A stretch of DNA of 64,000 bases. Source: Treponema sp. OMZ 798 (GTDB lineage: Bacteria; Spirochaetota; Spirochaetia; Treponematales; Treponemataceae). Position numbers and translations under genes: made by a program. The DNA is taken from contig NZ_CP051305.1 in the NCBI RefSeq assembly GCF_024181385.1, positions 1,860,001 to 1,924,000 of the forward strand, in the 5' to 3' direction. This document shows positions 28,132-38,100 of the stretch, piece after piece (within the stretch, counting starts at the first letter, position 1; the number at the start of each line of letters is the position of its first letter). The notes beneath the pieces are model-generated. The model saw only the letters and a list, made by a program, of their open reading frames with translations. It had not been told where the DNA came from and ran no database searches.

Positions 28132-28253
28132 TTATTCCCAATATTCAATCTCTCGATATGTGGTAGAGAACAAAACTCCATCAGAAAAAAAATTTTCTTC
28201 AATCCAATTACCGTATTTATTATGTTTTACAATTTTACCACCAATACTACTTC
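28132..28253 (-). pseudogene. fragment of a YD/MORN-like protein tail
   Basis: A frame without a start reads GGKIVKHNKYGNWIEENFF and ends TTYREIEYWE-stop. The KYGNW..REIEYW pattern is typical of the repeats in Rhs-like or MORN-like proteins. A stop codon lies just before it and it overlaps the end of the PH-domain gene, so it is a leftover of a deleted gene. Confidence 0.4.
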
Positions 28254-28675
28254 ATGTTTTTTAAACTATAATTTTCATAATCTTTTATATCACAAATTTC
28301 GCATTGCTTATTTTTTTTTATGATATAATCAAGTATCATAAAAATTTTTCTCTTTTCAAATGGTAAAATAAGTAAAAACAATCTTTTATTTGTTGCAAAA
28401 ATTAAATATACACCTAACATATAATATTCTACCTTATATATTTCTGTATAAGGAACCTTTACAGAAATCGAAAAAAAACAATAGTAGAAACTATCACAAT
28501 CTATTTTATAAAAAATACCAAAATTCAATATCAGCAATAATAAAAGACAAGTTATGATTATCCTGTCTTTTATGGAAGTTAATTGAAAATTACATATAAA
28601 TGCACATCCTATAGTGATTTCAGTTAATGTTACAATCAATCCGTATATTTTAGGATATAGTATTACTTTTTTCAT
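28247..28675 (-). CDS. membrane protein with PH-like domain, candidate immunity protein
   Basis: 142 residues from the ATG at 28673-28675, which directly follows the rhs stop codon. An upstream ATG would extend it into the rhs gene and is unlikely to be used. Two hydrophobic helices (GLIVTLTEITIGCAFICNF and IIITCLLLLLILNFGIFY) are followed by a strand-rich part, YYCFFSISVKVPYTEIYKVE and FATNKRLFLLILPF, in the manner of small bacterial PH (YcxB-like) domains. PH-domain immunity proteins are known with polymorphic toxins. The partner is the split rhs tail just upstream. Confidence 0.55.
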   Translation of the reverse strand: MKKVILYPKIYGLIVTLTEITIGCAFICNFQLTSIKDRIIITCLLLLLILNFGIFYKIDCDSFYYCFFSISVKVPYTEIYKVEYYMLGVYLIFATNKRLFLLILPFEKRKIFMILDYIIKKNKQCEICDIKDYENYSLKNMK

Positions 28676-28676
28676 T

Positions 28677-30520
28677 TTACCATCCCCAACCTTTAAACTT
28701 ATAATCAACATAATAACTAGTAGTAGTACCAACTACAGTTCCTGCAATAGTCCCTGGCACAGTTCCAACTCCACCTGACAGAGCCGTAATGCCTATAGAA
28801 ACTAATCCGCCTGCTATAAACCCAGAGGCTGTTGAAGCTGCATTTCGAATAAATCTTTTTCCAGCGGCGAGAAAACTCTTTTTACTAATACCAGTATATA
28901 TCGAATCTCCTATTCCTAATACAACTGATGCTACAATTAGTTTTTTACTTATATCTTTAAATGTATTTCCCCATTTAACAAATTTAGGATCAGGCAATGT
29001 CCTCATAGGAATTTGGGTAACGACATATTCAGGCAGACCAAAGCTATTTCCAATTCCAGCATATGGACTTGTCCATGAAGGAGCTCCAAAAGCAAAACAA
29101 GCCCCCGCTGCACCATCAAAAAAAGCTTGAACAGTAGAAATAGCAGAATTTGAAGTATTAAATATATTTTCAGTTTTCTTCCCAACAACTTCACCTGGTT
29201 GTAGCGTACGAGGGTCTCTATCAAAACCGGATTTTTCTTTCCAATCATCTCCATACAAACCATATAATGTATCCCCTTTTTCTGCAGTGTAGGTTCCATC
29301 TCCATTATTAATCCACATTCCGGTAGGATCTACATATTTAATCGGGTTATTTCCGCCGTAATGGTATACATTAAAGTTTACAGTATTATATATACCGCCC
29401 TCTCCTACAGAAGAACCAGCCATATAATCATTTAACGCCGGGTCTCCTGACAGCCACCTACTATACTTCGGATCCAAGTACCTTGCTCCATAATAATACA
29501 GTCCAGTCTCTTCATCCAGCTCCTTTCCTGTAAATCTGAACGGCAGTTTGTCTAATCCTGCGGCAACTTCTTCTATCCACAATTCGCCGTAGGGCGTATA
29601 CTCTATATGTTCATACTGCCTACATTTCCAGTCGGTTACGAATTGTGCACTTCCCAAATGGTCACTGTGGTAATAGTAACGCTTTGCCTTTTGTTCGTCG
29701 TTGTCGCCTTGGTTATCCGTATGGGTCATGGCGGTTACTAATCTTGAGTTTCCTACAAATATGTGTTTATGCACCCGCAAGCCTTGCGGGTTATTTTGGT
29801 CTTGTGTCGGGATATGTATCGTAAAGAAATTATTAAAGTAAAGCGTTTCGCTTCGGCCCTCATCGGTGTATTTTAAGGCTCTTTGCCCGTCGTCTCCATA
29901 GCGGTAGTGCACGGTAAAGTTGCGGTCACTTGATTTTGTGAGTAAATTTCTCTCATTCCATGTGTAGTTACGTCTGTAAGCAAATAGGTCTTGCGGGTTT
30001 GATTGTTCCGTTTCTTTTGGGGCGTCAAGGCCGAAGCCGTAATCGGTGCCGTAGACGTCTTCATTTTCAAAGTATGAGTATGTAAATGCAAACTCTTCTT
30101 CATCAGTAAAAGGTCCGTCTTTTTCGGCTGTGATATTGCCGTTCGCATCGTATCGATAGTAGCGGTTTCCGGCTCTTATTAACCTGTGTGCGTAGGCAGG
30201 GTCATACTCGTAATTTAAACTATAATCAAGCTCAGCTTTGGGATAGGAGTTTCCTTGGGCACCGGGTATGTTTGTGGTACTTACCTTATTCCTCATGTTG
30301 CCTATGGCGTCAAAGCTGAATGTTTGTTTATATTTTGCAATACTTACCGGTGTCATACCGAAGCTCTTTTTACCCTTGTATTGGTTGCTTGTTCCTTCTA
30401 CGCTTATAAGCTGGTACAGGTTATCGTAAGAGTATGTTTGTTTTGTTTCGTAAGTACTTGCGTCATTATTATAGCCTAGGACGTTTCCTACAGGGTCGAA
30501 TGAGTACTTTATTTTTTGAA
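28677..30520 (-). pseudogene. 3' half of an IS-split rhs gene with LysM-like, glycine-rich toxin tail
   Basis: It continues the rhs gene at 31730-34251. Removing the IS and one TGAA copy restores the frame, giving DIFQ-KIKYSFDPV. The core ends NPIKYVDPTG. The 214-residue tail opens with a LysM-like piece (GDGTYTAEKGDTLYGLYGDD, then LQPGEVVGKK), which in other proteins binds peptidoglycan. It ends with long glycine-rich hydrophobic helices (ASTASGFIAGGLVSIGITA, GTIAGTVVGTT), as in pore-forming tails. Internal ATGs could still give a partial product, for example from 30356. Confidence 0.75.
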
Positions 30521-31729
30521 GGGCACCTCTAAAAACCCCCTTTAAAAAAGATTAAAAAGATGATAAAATGAGGTATGAAACAAAAAGGATTATTTGATGA
30601 AGAAGATCGTTTAAGAGTATTAAGCAAGTTAGGAGATAGTCTTGAAAAATTAAACGAAAAAATAAATTGGGAAATATTCAAACCACTATTAAAAAAAGCA
30701 TTAACCAAAGAGCCAAAAGGTTTAGGCGGAAGACCTGCATACGATTATGTACTGATGTTTAAAATAATAATCTTACAAAAATTATACAACATAAGTGATG
30801 ATCAAACGGAATATCAAATAAACGATCGGCTATCCTTTATGAGATTTTTAGGATTGGAATTAAAAGATAAAGTACCCGATTCAAAAACAATATGGCTTTT
30901 TAAAGAAAAACTCATTGAAGCGAGAGTATCAAAAAAGTTATTTGAAAAGTTTGGAAAAGAATTAGCTAGAAATAACTTAATAGGAAAAGAGGGAACGATA
31001 ATAGATGCGACAATAGTAGAAGCTCCGATACAGCATAACAGCAAAGATGAAAATGAACAAATCAAAAACGGAAAAATTCCTGAACAATGGCAAGAAAAAC
31101 AAAATAAGGCAAAATTATCGCAAAAAGACTGTGATGCGAGGTGGACAAAGAAGCATAAACGTAATTATTACGGTTATAAAGATCATATAAAAGTAGATAA
31201 AAAAAGTAAGCTTATATTGAAAGCGACGGTAACAGCAGCCAATGTTCATGATAGTAGAGAGTTAAAAAATTTGATTGAAAAAGAAGATGAAAGATTATAC
31301 GCAGATAGTGCCTATATAGGAGAAGAAATAGACAGGATTTTAAAAGCGAAAGGAATAGAAGAGCAAATTTGTGAAAGAGGAGCAAGAGGGAAACCTCTTA
31401 GTAAAAAACAAAAAATCAGTAACAGAAAAAAATCAAAAATACGGGCGAGAGTAGAACATGTATTTGGCTTTATGACAAACTCAATGAAAGGTATATATGT
31501 AAGAACGATAGGATTAGCTCGTGCAACATTTTCGATAATAATGATGAACTTAACATACAACTTATGTCGATATTGCTATCTAAAGAAATAAAATGAGGGA
31601 GCATATAGGTAATAAAATGAAAAGTAAGGGAACTAAGATAAAGAATCCAAGTTTTACACTAGACAATTTATAAAAAAGCTACTAAAATAATAAATAGGTA
31701 CACTAAAAAATAGGTTTTTAGAGGTGCCC
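30521..31729 (+). mobile_element. IS5-family insertion sequence, intact copy 2
   Basis: 1,209 bp with the same inverted repeats GGGCACCTCTAAAAACC as the copy at 20638-21846, but in the opposite orientation. The target duplication TGAA is at 30517-30520 and 31730-31733. It sits inside an rhs core. Confidence 0.95.
30575..31591 (+). CDS. IS5-family DDE transposase
   Basis: The 338-residue product is the same as that of the gene at 20776-21792, including the catalytic aspartates in IIDATIV and YADSAYIG and the glutamate in ARVEHVF. This is one of the few plus-strand genes in the array. Having two identical inverted copies about 9 kb apart gives a substrate for inversion of the rhs genes between them. 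Confidence 0.95.
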   Translation: MKQKGLFDEEDRLRVLSKLGDSLEKLNEKINWEIFKPLLKKALTKEPKGLGGRPAYDYVLMFKIIILQKLYNISDDQTEYQINDRLSFMRFLGLELKDKVPDSKTIWLFKEKLIEARVSKKLFEKFGKELARNNLIGKEGTIIDATIVEAPIQHNSKDENEQIKNGKIPEQWQEKQNKAKLSQKDCDARWTKKHKRNYYGYKDHIKVDKKSKLILKATVTAANVHDSRELKNLIEKEDERLYADSAYIGEEIDRILKAKGIEEQICERGARGKPLSKKQKISNRKKSKIRARVEHVFGFMTNSMKGIYVRTIGLARATFSIIMMNLTYNLCRYCYLKK

Positions 31730-33866
31730 TGAAAGATGTCTTGGGTTTGGTTATTCTTTGTTTCTATTGTATCTAGCCAACGCCGCTTTTCGTCGTACCT
31801 GTATCTTGTTTCTACTCCGTTTCCGTACTTTATATACACTCGCTGTGCGTGTTCGTCATATAGGATTTTATCTACGTAAGAGTATTCAGCCGTTCCCTTT
31901 GACGAGGTTTTTACGCCGCTCACTCCCTTTAACTGTCCGCCTTTATCATAGGTGTAGGTTATGGTTTCTCCGTCAGGGTATTTCATACTCTGCATTCGCC
32001 CAAGATAGTCCGAGCGGTATTCAAAGCTTGCAGTTTCAGGATTAGTTCCCGCTCCGTAGCGGTTTATGGTTCTTGTTTCGCTTACTACCTCGTTTAAGTT
32101 TCCGTAAGTATAGTGCGTTTCTCCCGTTTCATCTTTTTTGTAGACTATTTGCCCCGCTCCATTTTGTCCCGGCGCTCCGTATTTATATTCTATGTCATGG
32201 CTAAAAGGATAGTCTGTTTTTAGTATGCGGTCAAAGCCGTCATACTCGTATCTTATTTCGGCAGCCTTGTTTTTTAATACCGAATCCGTTTCTGCTTGCA
32301 GCCTTCCTTTCTCATCGTAAATCCATTCTTTTTTGCCGGTGTCTTTGCTTTCTAATGCGGTTCTTCTTCCAAGCAAGTCATAACTTACCGATAAAAGATT
32401 ATTCTTTGCGTCATATGCTCTAAGCATTTCTCCGAGGACGGAGTATTCGTATCGTGCTTTGGTTAATATAGTATTGTTTTTATCTAAGCGTTCTACTTCC
32501 CGTATGTTTCCTCTTGCATCTTTTTTACTTATGCTTACGTTTTCCAATGGGTCGGTTGTTTTTGTTATTTGTAAAGAGCTTTCTATCGAATACTCCGTTT
32601 TTTGTTTGTGTCCGTCAGGAAGTGTAGTTAAGATGTTCCTGTCTATGTCGTCATACTCATATTTTGTTCCGTTTCTTATCGTTGTAAAATCGTTAAGCTC
32701 ATAAAACGCTTCAAGGGCTTCATAAGAATTTTTATTTACCAGTTCTTGTTCTAAGTTCCCTCCGTAAAAGAAGGGCATTCCTTCTTCCGTCTTGCGTCCG
32801 GCTTTATCATAGTGTATTGTACTTGAGATGTTCCAGCCCGTTTGGGTTTGGTCAGCGGTTCCGTCGATGTACACTTCCCCCTCTTTTGCTGTGTAGCTTA
32901 TTCTTCCTAACCCATCGTGAATTACTATGGTTTTCATTACGGCGCTGTCTTTTGCTTCGGTGCTTATTTTGTTTTCGGTTACGGTGTACCAAAAGGAAGA
33001 TGATGGAGTAATGTATGTGTATTTTGCGTAAGGAGTTTCACTTGTGTCGTAGGGGCTTCTCACCTCTGTTACCCGTCCAAAGTTGTCATATTTATAGCTC
33101 ATGGTGTTGTTTGCGGCATCGGTTTCTTTTAGCTTTACGCCTAAGACGCTGTCCCATTCTATTGTGCTTATATAAGCCTTATCCCCTTTCGAGCTTATCT
33201 CTTTTATTTCAATCGGGTAGATACCATCAAGGTATTTGTATTCACTTCGCTTTCCGGTCGGGCCTGTTAGCGCTTTTATGTTCCCTTCAGCCGTCCATTC
33301 TATGCGGTGTAATAGATACGCCGACTGCGTTGTGTATTGTTTTAGTTCGGTTAAGGCGCCGGTTCTTGCATCATAGCTTCCTTCTCTTTTTCGTAAGAGC
33401 GTTCCGGTCTTTCCGTGTAAGACTTGTATTTTCTCAGGGTGTGCTTTAAAGTATTTCTCTTCACTCGCCCCCTTCCAATATGTTATTTCCGCTATGATAT
33501 CATCATTTGTGTTTGTTACCTCTCCCTTATCGTAAAGTTTTGTAACGTTTCCGTATTTGTCGTACTCGTATTCGCTTTCGGTTTTTATTTCGTTGTAGTT
33601 TTCTCGTATTGTGTTTACTTCTTTTTTTATTCTCGCATGGGGAGCTGTGTCTACCTCGTATTCTTTTATTGAGTAGATGGTGCTTCCGTTCTTTACCGTT
33701 TCGCGTTTTACCATGCCTTTACGGTAGTAAGAGTCGATATAATATTCCGTTTCAGTTACAGTGCCTATTGCGTTTTTACTTTTTACGGTTTTAAAGCCGT
33801 AGAATTCTTTTTCGGCTCTGTTATAATAGCCGTCTTCGTAAGTGTAATGGGTAGTATACTCTTGTT

Positions 33867-33989
33867 CTTTTGAAAATATGCGGGCATCTCCTGCGTCGCT
33901 ACGCAAAAATAAATGCTCGACGTATACCCGATACGCCTCCGCTTTATTTTTACCAGGCTCCTTGTATCTGCTCCGCCTATTTTCAAAAG
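33867..33989. repeat. 123-bp in-frame palindromic element (copy f)
   Basis: Ends CTTTTGAAAATA at 33867-33878 and the complement at 33978-33989. It resembles copies a and h inside. The flanking sequence on the array-site side is CCTGTCAGTGGGG rather than the AAAGCCATTG type. Confidence 0.85.
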
Positions 33990-34011
33990 TCCTGTCAGTG
34001 GGGCTGTTTAG

Positions 34012-34222
34012 TAATAACTTTATTTTGGCGGACTGCTCAATTTTGTTTTTTAGCATTACGAAGAAAACAAAATTGAGCATCGCGCTTTTCGCTCCAATCT
34101 TTTTGCTGCACTTGTCTTCACAGGCAAGGCTCTTCCCTCCGGTCAGAGCTTGCTTTTTGATTACACAAACCGCAAAAAGGATTTTCGCTTCAATCGCTGT
34201 CCGATTAGAATTTCCAACTGTG
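34012..34222. repeat. array palindromic site (site 9)
   Basis: TAATAAC and the inner arms are present. Hairpin arms GCTCAATTTTG/CAAAATTGAGC, second type of central module. After GCTGTCCGA the usual GAGATAGTTRRRY end is replaced by TTAGAATTTCC. Confidence 0.7.
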
Positions 34223-34276
34223 TAATTTTTACCCTGCAATAATTTATCCATCTAAGTATCTATCTATGCAACAATA

Positions 34277-34705
34277 TTATTTACATATTTTCGTCCAAGT
34301 ATTTATCCCCATCAACCTATCGACAACATGCTCCCTGTCCCAAACAGCAGTTACTTCTAGTCCAAGACATTCATCCTTTGTTGCTTTCCTTATTTTTCCT
34401 TTATAATAAATTTCAAAATTCCCAGGTTTAAGAATATCTTCAATAAAAGTTTGTGGGGTCCAAGCATCTCCGTCATTGTCAAAAGGAATGTTTCCTACTT
34501 TCGGCCATACACCATCGGATAAAACATCTTTATATACTCCTACATAAAAATCTATATTTTTAAAATCAGGTATATCATACATATCATTAGCTCTTGCTTT
34601 TGCTGTAGCCAATCGCTCTCTATGCAATCTCCCAAATGCAAATGTTCCATCTGGTAATGGTATTGCATAAATATTTCCAAGTTTTTCTCTTTGTCTCTTT
34701 GCCAT
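34277..34705 (-). CDS. Imm26-like immunity protein
   Basis: A 142-residue soluble protein beginning REKLGNIYAIPLPDGTFAFG after four residues. The R-x-K-x-G-x-I-x-AIPL-x-DG opening and the overall size match what I know of the Imm26 family of polymorphic-toxin immunity proteins. A good ribosome site (AGGAG) lies in front. Its toxin is not intact: only an interrupted tail remnant precedes it, so this is an orphan immunity gene, perhaps still useful against toxins from neighbouring cells. Confidence 0.6.
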   Translation of the reverse strand: MAKRQREKLGNIYAIPLPDGTFAFGRLHRERLATAKARANDMYDIPDFKNIDFYVGVYKDVLSDGVWPKVGNIPFDNDGDAWTPQTFIEDILKPGNFEIYYKGKIRKATKDECLGLEVTAVWDREHVVDRLMGINTWTKICK

Positions 34706-34709
34706 AGTT

Positions 34710-34799
34710 TTAAAACTCCTTATTTGCTTGATTTATATAATATAATCGATTGGGATTATTCTGACTAATACCATTAATAGCGTTACCAGATGTACCTCA
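34710..34799 (-). pseudogene. remnant of a toxin C-terminus
   Basis: A frame without start reads GTSGNAINGISQNNPNRLYY and ends INQANKEF-stop just before the Imm26-like gene. An in-frame TGA directly precedes GTSGN. It is probably the end of the toxin once matched to that immunity gene, the remainder deleted. Confidence 0.4.
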
Positions 34800-34904
34800 A
34801 CAGTTTTTATCACCTAGTTTTAATTTTATATACAGGTATTGAAATAATTTCTTAAACTTCAATTTGTCATTTAAATAAATAATATATCAATACTTTTTTA
34901 GGAT

Positions 34905-35180
34905 TCATCCAAACAATGTTTTAATTAACATAAAAAAACAAATCAAAAAAATAAGAATAGCTGCAACTAATCCTTTAATAGTAGAAGGTAATATCTTATC
35001 ATTATCACGGTCATCTTGAAAATCCAAATAGAAACTAGGAAACATACAGCCTCCCATAATAGTACCCAATAAATAATATAAAATAGCCGAGTCTCTATAT
35101 TCAATCATACATAATACGATTAAAATCAAACATGCTATTAAAGCAATATAAAAACAAACTCGGGCGATATGTCTATTCAT
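34905..35180 (-). CDS. small membrane protein, candidate immunity protein
   Basis: A 91-residue protein with three likely membrane helices (FYIALIACLILIVLCMIEY, ILYYLLGTIMGGCMFPSFY, VAAILIFLICFFMLIKTL). Its start overlaps the end of the rhs gene at 35173-38688 by 8 bases, which implies translational coupling and makes it that toxin's probable immunity protein. Confidence 0.55.
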   Translation of the reverse strand: MNRHIARVCFYIALIACLILIVLCMIEYRDSAILYYLLGTIMGGCMFPSFYLDFQDDRDNDKILPSTIKGLVAAILIFLICFFMLIKTLFG

Positions 35181-38100
35181 TCAAAGTTTCCTCTCTTTCA
35201 AATTTTAATATTTCTTTCATAACATAATCAGCCATCTGTGAAGCAGCTCCTGGAGCCATTTTTTCACCAAAATATCCTTCTACAAAATCTTTGTATAATT
35301 GCTTTCTTAGTCCATCAATTGTTTTTAATGCACCCCGCCGCCCTTTCATATAATACAAGCCGTTTTTGCCCACAGAAATACTAATTAGACTACCTAATTT
35401 TTCACACCCTTTCTTAATGCCACTACCAGCTAATGAAGATAAAATTACTACTGCAAAACCTTTAGCACCCTCAATATAATTACCATTAGAAAGATTATCA
35501 AAGCTCAGCAGTATATCAGCAGCAGTACCAATAGTTCCCGTAATTGCCGCCAATTCAGGCTGTCCAATAGCTAGGAAGAGCAATGTAGCAGTTCCAGAAT
35601 TTTCACTTGCAAATTGCAGCGTTTCAATATATATGCTATATCCGCTCTTTACCATTTGATCAATTTTAGCTAAAACCTCATTTGCCATTTCAAATTGAGG
35701 ATTTAATGGATAATCTAATCGATTCATTGAATAAATTGCTTTATTTAGATTATAATTAAACCATCCTTTAATAAAATTGATTATATCCCGTCCATCCGGA
35801 TCCACATACTTAACCGGATTATTTCCCGCATAGTGATACACATGCAGATTGACGGTATTAAACACCCCTCCCATTCCCGGCAAATTCTCGTTGTGTTTCT
35901 TCGCTTCGTCATCAATGGGAGCCTTTGGTATGTAATCGTTTAATGCAGGATCCCCGCTTAACCACCGACTATACTTCGGATCCAAGTACCTTGCTCCATA
36001 GTAGTATAAACTTGTTTCTTCGTCAAGTTCCTTGCCTGTGAACCTAAACGGTAATTTATCCAATCCTGCTGCTACTTCTTCAATCCATAACTCTCCATAA
36101 GGTGTGTATTCTATATGTTCGTATTGTTTACCTTTCCAGTCGGTTACGAATTGCGCACTGCCAAGGTGATCACTGTGGTAGTAATACCGCTTTGCTTTTT
36201 GTTCTTCGTTGTCTCCATTGTTATCCGTGTGCGTCATTGCAGTTACTAATCTTGAATTTCCCACAAAGATGTGTTTGTGCACTCGTAAGCCTTGCGGGTT
36301 GTTTTGGTCTTGTGTCGGTATGTGTATCGTGAAAAAGTTATTAAAGTATAGCGTTTCGCTTCTTCCCTCGTCAGTGTATTTTAAAGCTCTTTGGCCGTCT
36401 TCGCCGTAGCGGTAGTGTACTGTGTAGTTTCTGTCGCTTGATTTGGTTAAGAGGTTTCGCTCGTTCCATGTGTAGTTTCTTCGATAAGCAAATAGGTCTT
36501 GAGGGTTTGTTTGCTCGGTTTCTTTAGGTGCGTCAAGACCAAATCCGTAGTCGGCACCGTATACGTCTTCATTTTCAAAGTATGAGTATGTAAATACAAA
36601 CTCTTCTTCATCTGTGAATGGCCCATCTTTTTCTGCCGTTATATTTCCGTTTGCGTCATAGCGGTAGTATCGGTTGCCTGCTCTTATTAGGCGGTGTGCA
36701 TAGGCAGGGTCATACTCGTATTGAAGCAAGTAGTCAAGTTCAGCTTTGGGATAGGAGTTTCCTTGGGCACCGGGTATGTTTGTGGTGCTTAGCTTTTCTT
36801 TCATGTTGCCTATGCCATCAAAGGCAAAGGTTTGTCTGTACTTTGCAATGCTTACAGGTGTTGTTCCAGAGCTTTTTTTACCCTTGTATTGGTTGCTCGT
36901 TCCTTCTACGCTTATCAGTTGGTACAAGTTGTCGTATGTGTAACTCTGACTTGTTTCATACGTGCTTGCGTCATTATTATAACCGAGGACATTTCCAACT
37001 GCATCAAAGTTATATTTTATTTTTTGAAAGACATCTTGGGTTTGTACGTTTTTTGTTTCTATCGAGTCAAGCCATCTTCGCTTTTCATCGTACTTATATC
37101 TTGTTTCTACGCCGTTTCCATACTTTATATATACCCTTTGCGCGTGTTCGTCATATAGGATTTTATCTACGTAAGAGTATTCAGCCGTTCCCTTTGACGA
37201 GGTTTTTACGCCGCTCACTCCCTTTAACTGTCCGCCTTTATCATAGGTGTAGGTTATGGTTTCTCCGTCAGGGTATTTCATACTCTGCATTCGCCCAAGA
37301 TAGTCCGAGCGGTATTCAAAGCTTGCAGTTTCAGGATTAGTTCCCGCTCCGTAGCGGTTTATGGTTCTTGTTTCGCTTACTACCTCGTTTAAGTTTCCGT
37401 AAGTATAGTGCGTTTCTCCCGTTTCATCTTTTTTGTAGACTATTTGCCCCGCTCCATTTTGTCCCGGCGCTCCGTATTTATATTCTATGTCATGGCTAAA
37501 AGGATAGTCTGTTTTTAGTATGCGGTCAAAGCCGTCATACTCGTATCTTATTTCGGCAGCCTTGTTTTTTAATACCGAATCCGTTTCTGCTTGCAGCCTT
37601 CCTTTCTCATCGTAAATCCATTCTTTTTTGCCGGTGTCTTTGCTTTCTAATGCGGTTCTTCTTCCAAGCAAGTCATAACTTACCGATAAAAGATTATTCT
37701 TTGCGTCATATGCTCTAAGCATTTCTCCGAGGACGGAGTATTCGTATCGTGCTTTGGTTAATATAGTATTGTTTTTATCTAAGCGTTCTACTTCCCGTAT
37801 GTTTCCTCTTGCATCTTTTTTACTTATGCTTACGTTTTCCAATGGGTCGGTTGTTTTTGTTATTTGTAAAGAGCTTTCTATTGAATACTCCGTTTTTTGT
37901 TTGTGTCCGTCAGGAAGTGTAGTTAAGATGTTCCTGTCTATATCGTCATACTCGTATTTTGTTCCGTTTCTTATCGTTGTAAAATTATTTAGTTCGTAAA
38001 ACGCTTCAAGGGCTTGATAAGAGTTTTTACTTGATAGTTCTTGTTCTAAATCTCCTCCGTAAAAGAAGGGCATTCCTTCTTCTATCTTTCGTCCTGCTTC

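Larger units (their letters stand above)
31730..34251 (-). pseudogene. 5' part of an IS-split orphan Rhs cassette
   Basis: Leader, 123-bp element, then Rhs core from EQEYTTHYTYEDGYYNRAEK, the most upstream breakpoint in the window, so this cassette keeps the longest core start. It includes the segment GFKTVKSKNAIGTVTETEYY that is absent from the other copies. The core is intact to TQDIFQ where the IS intervenes; translation would then run on into the IS to a stop at 31654. The leader starts MDKLLQGKNYTVGNSN, unlike the MK..K leaders elsewhere, because site 9 has lost its right end. Confidence 0.8.

Noticed and set aside
28675..28732. Upstream start for the PH-domain immunity gene
   Set aside because: It would extend the protein into the rhs end, whereas the ATG at 28673-28675 directly follows the rhs stop in the usual coupled arrangement.
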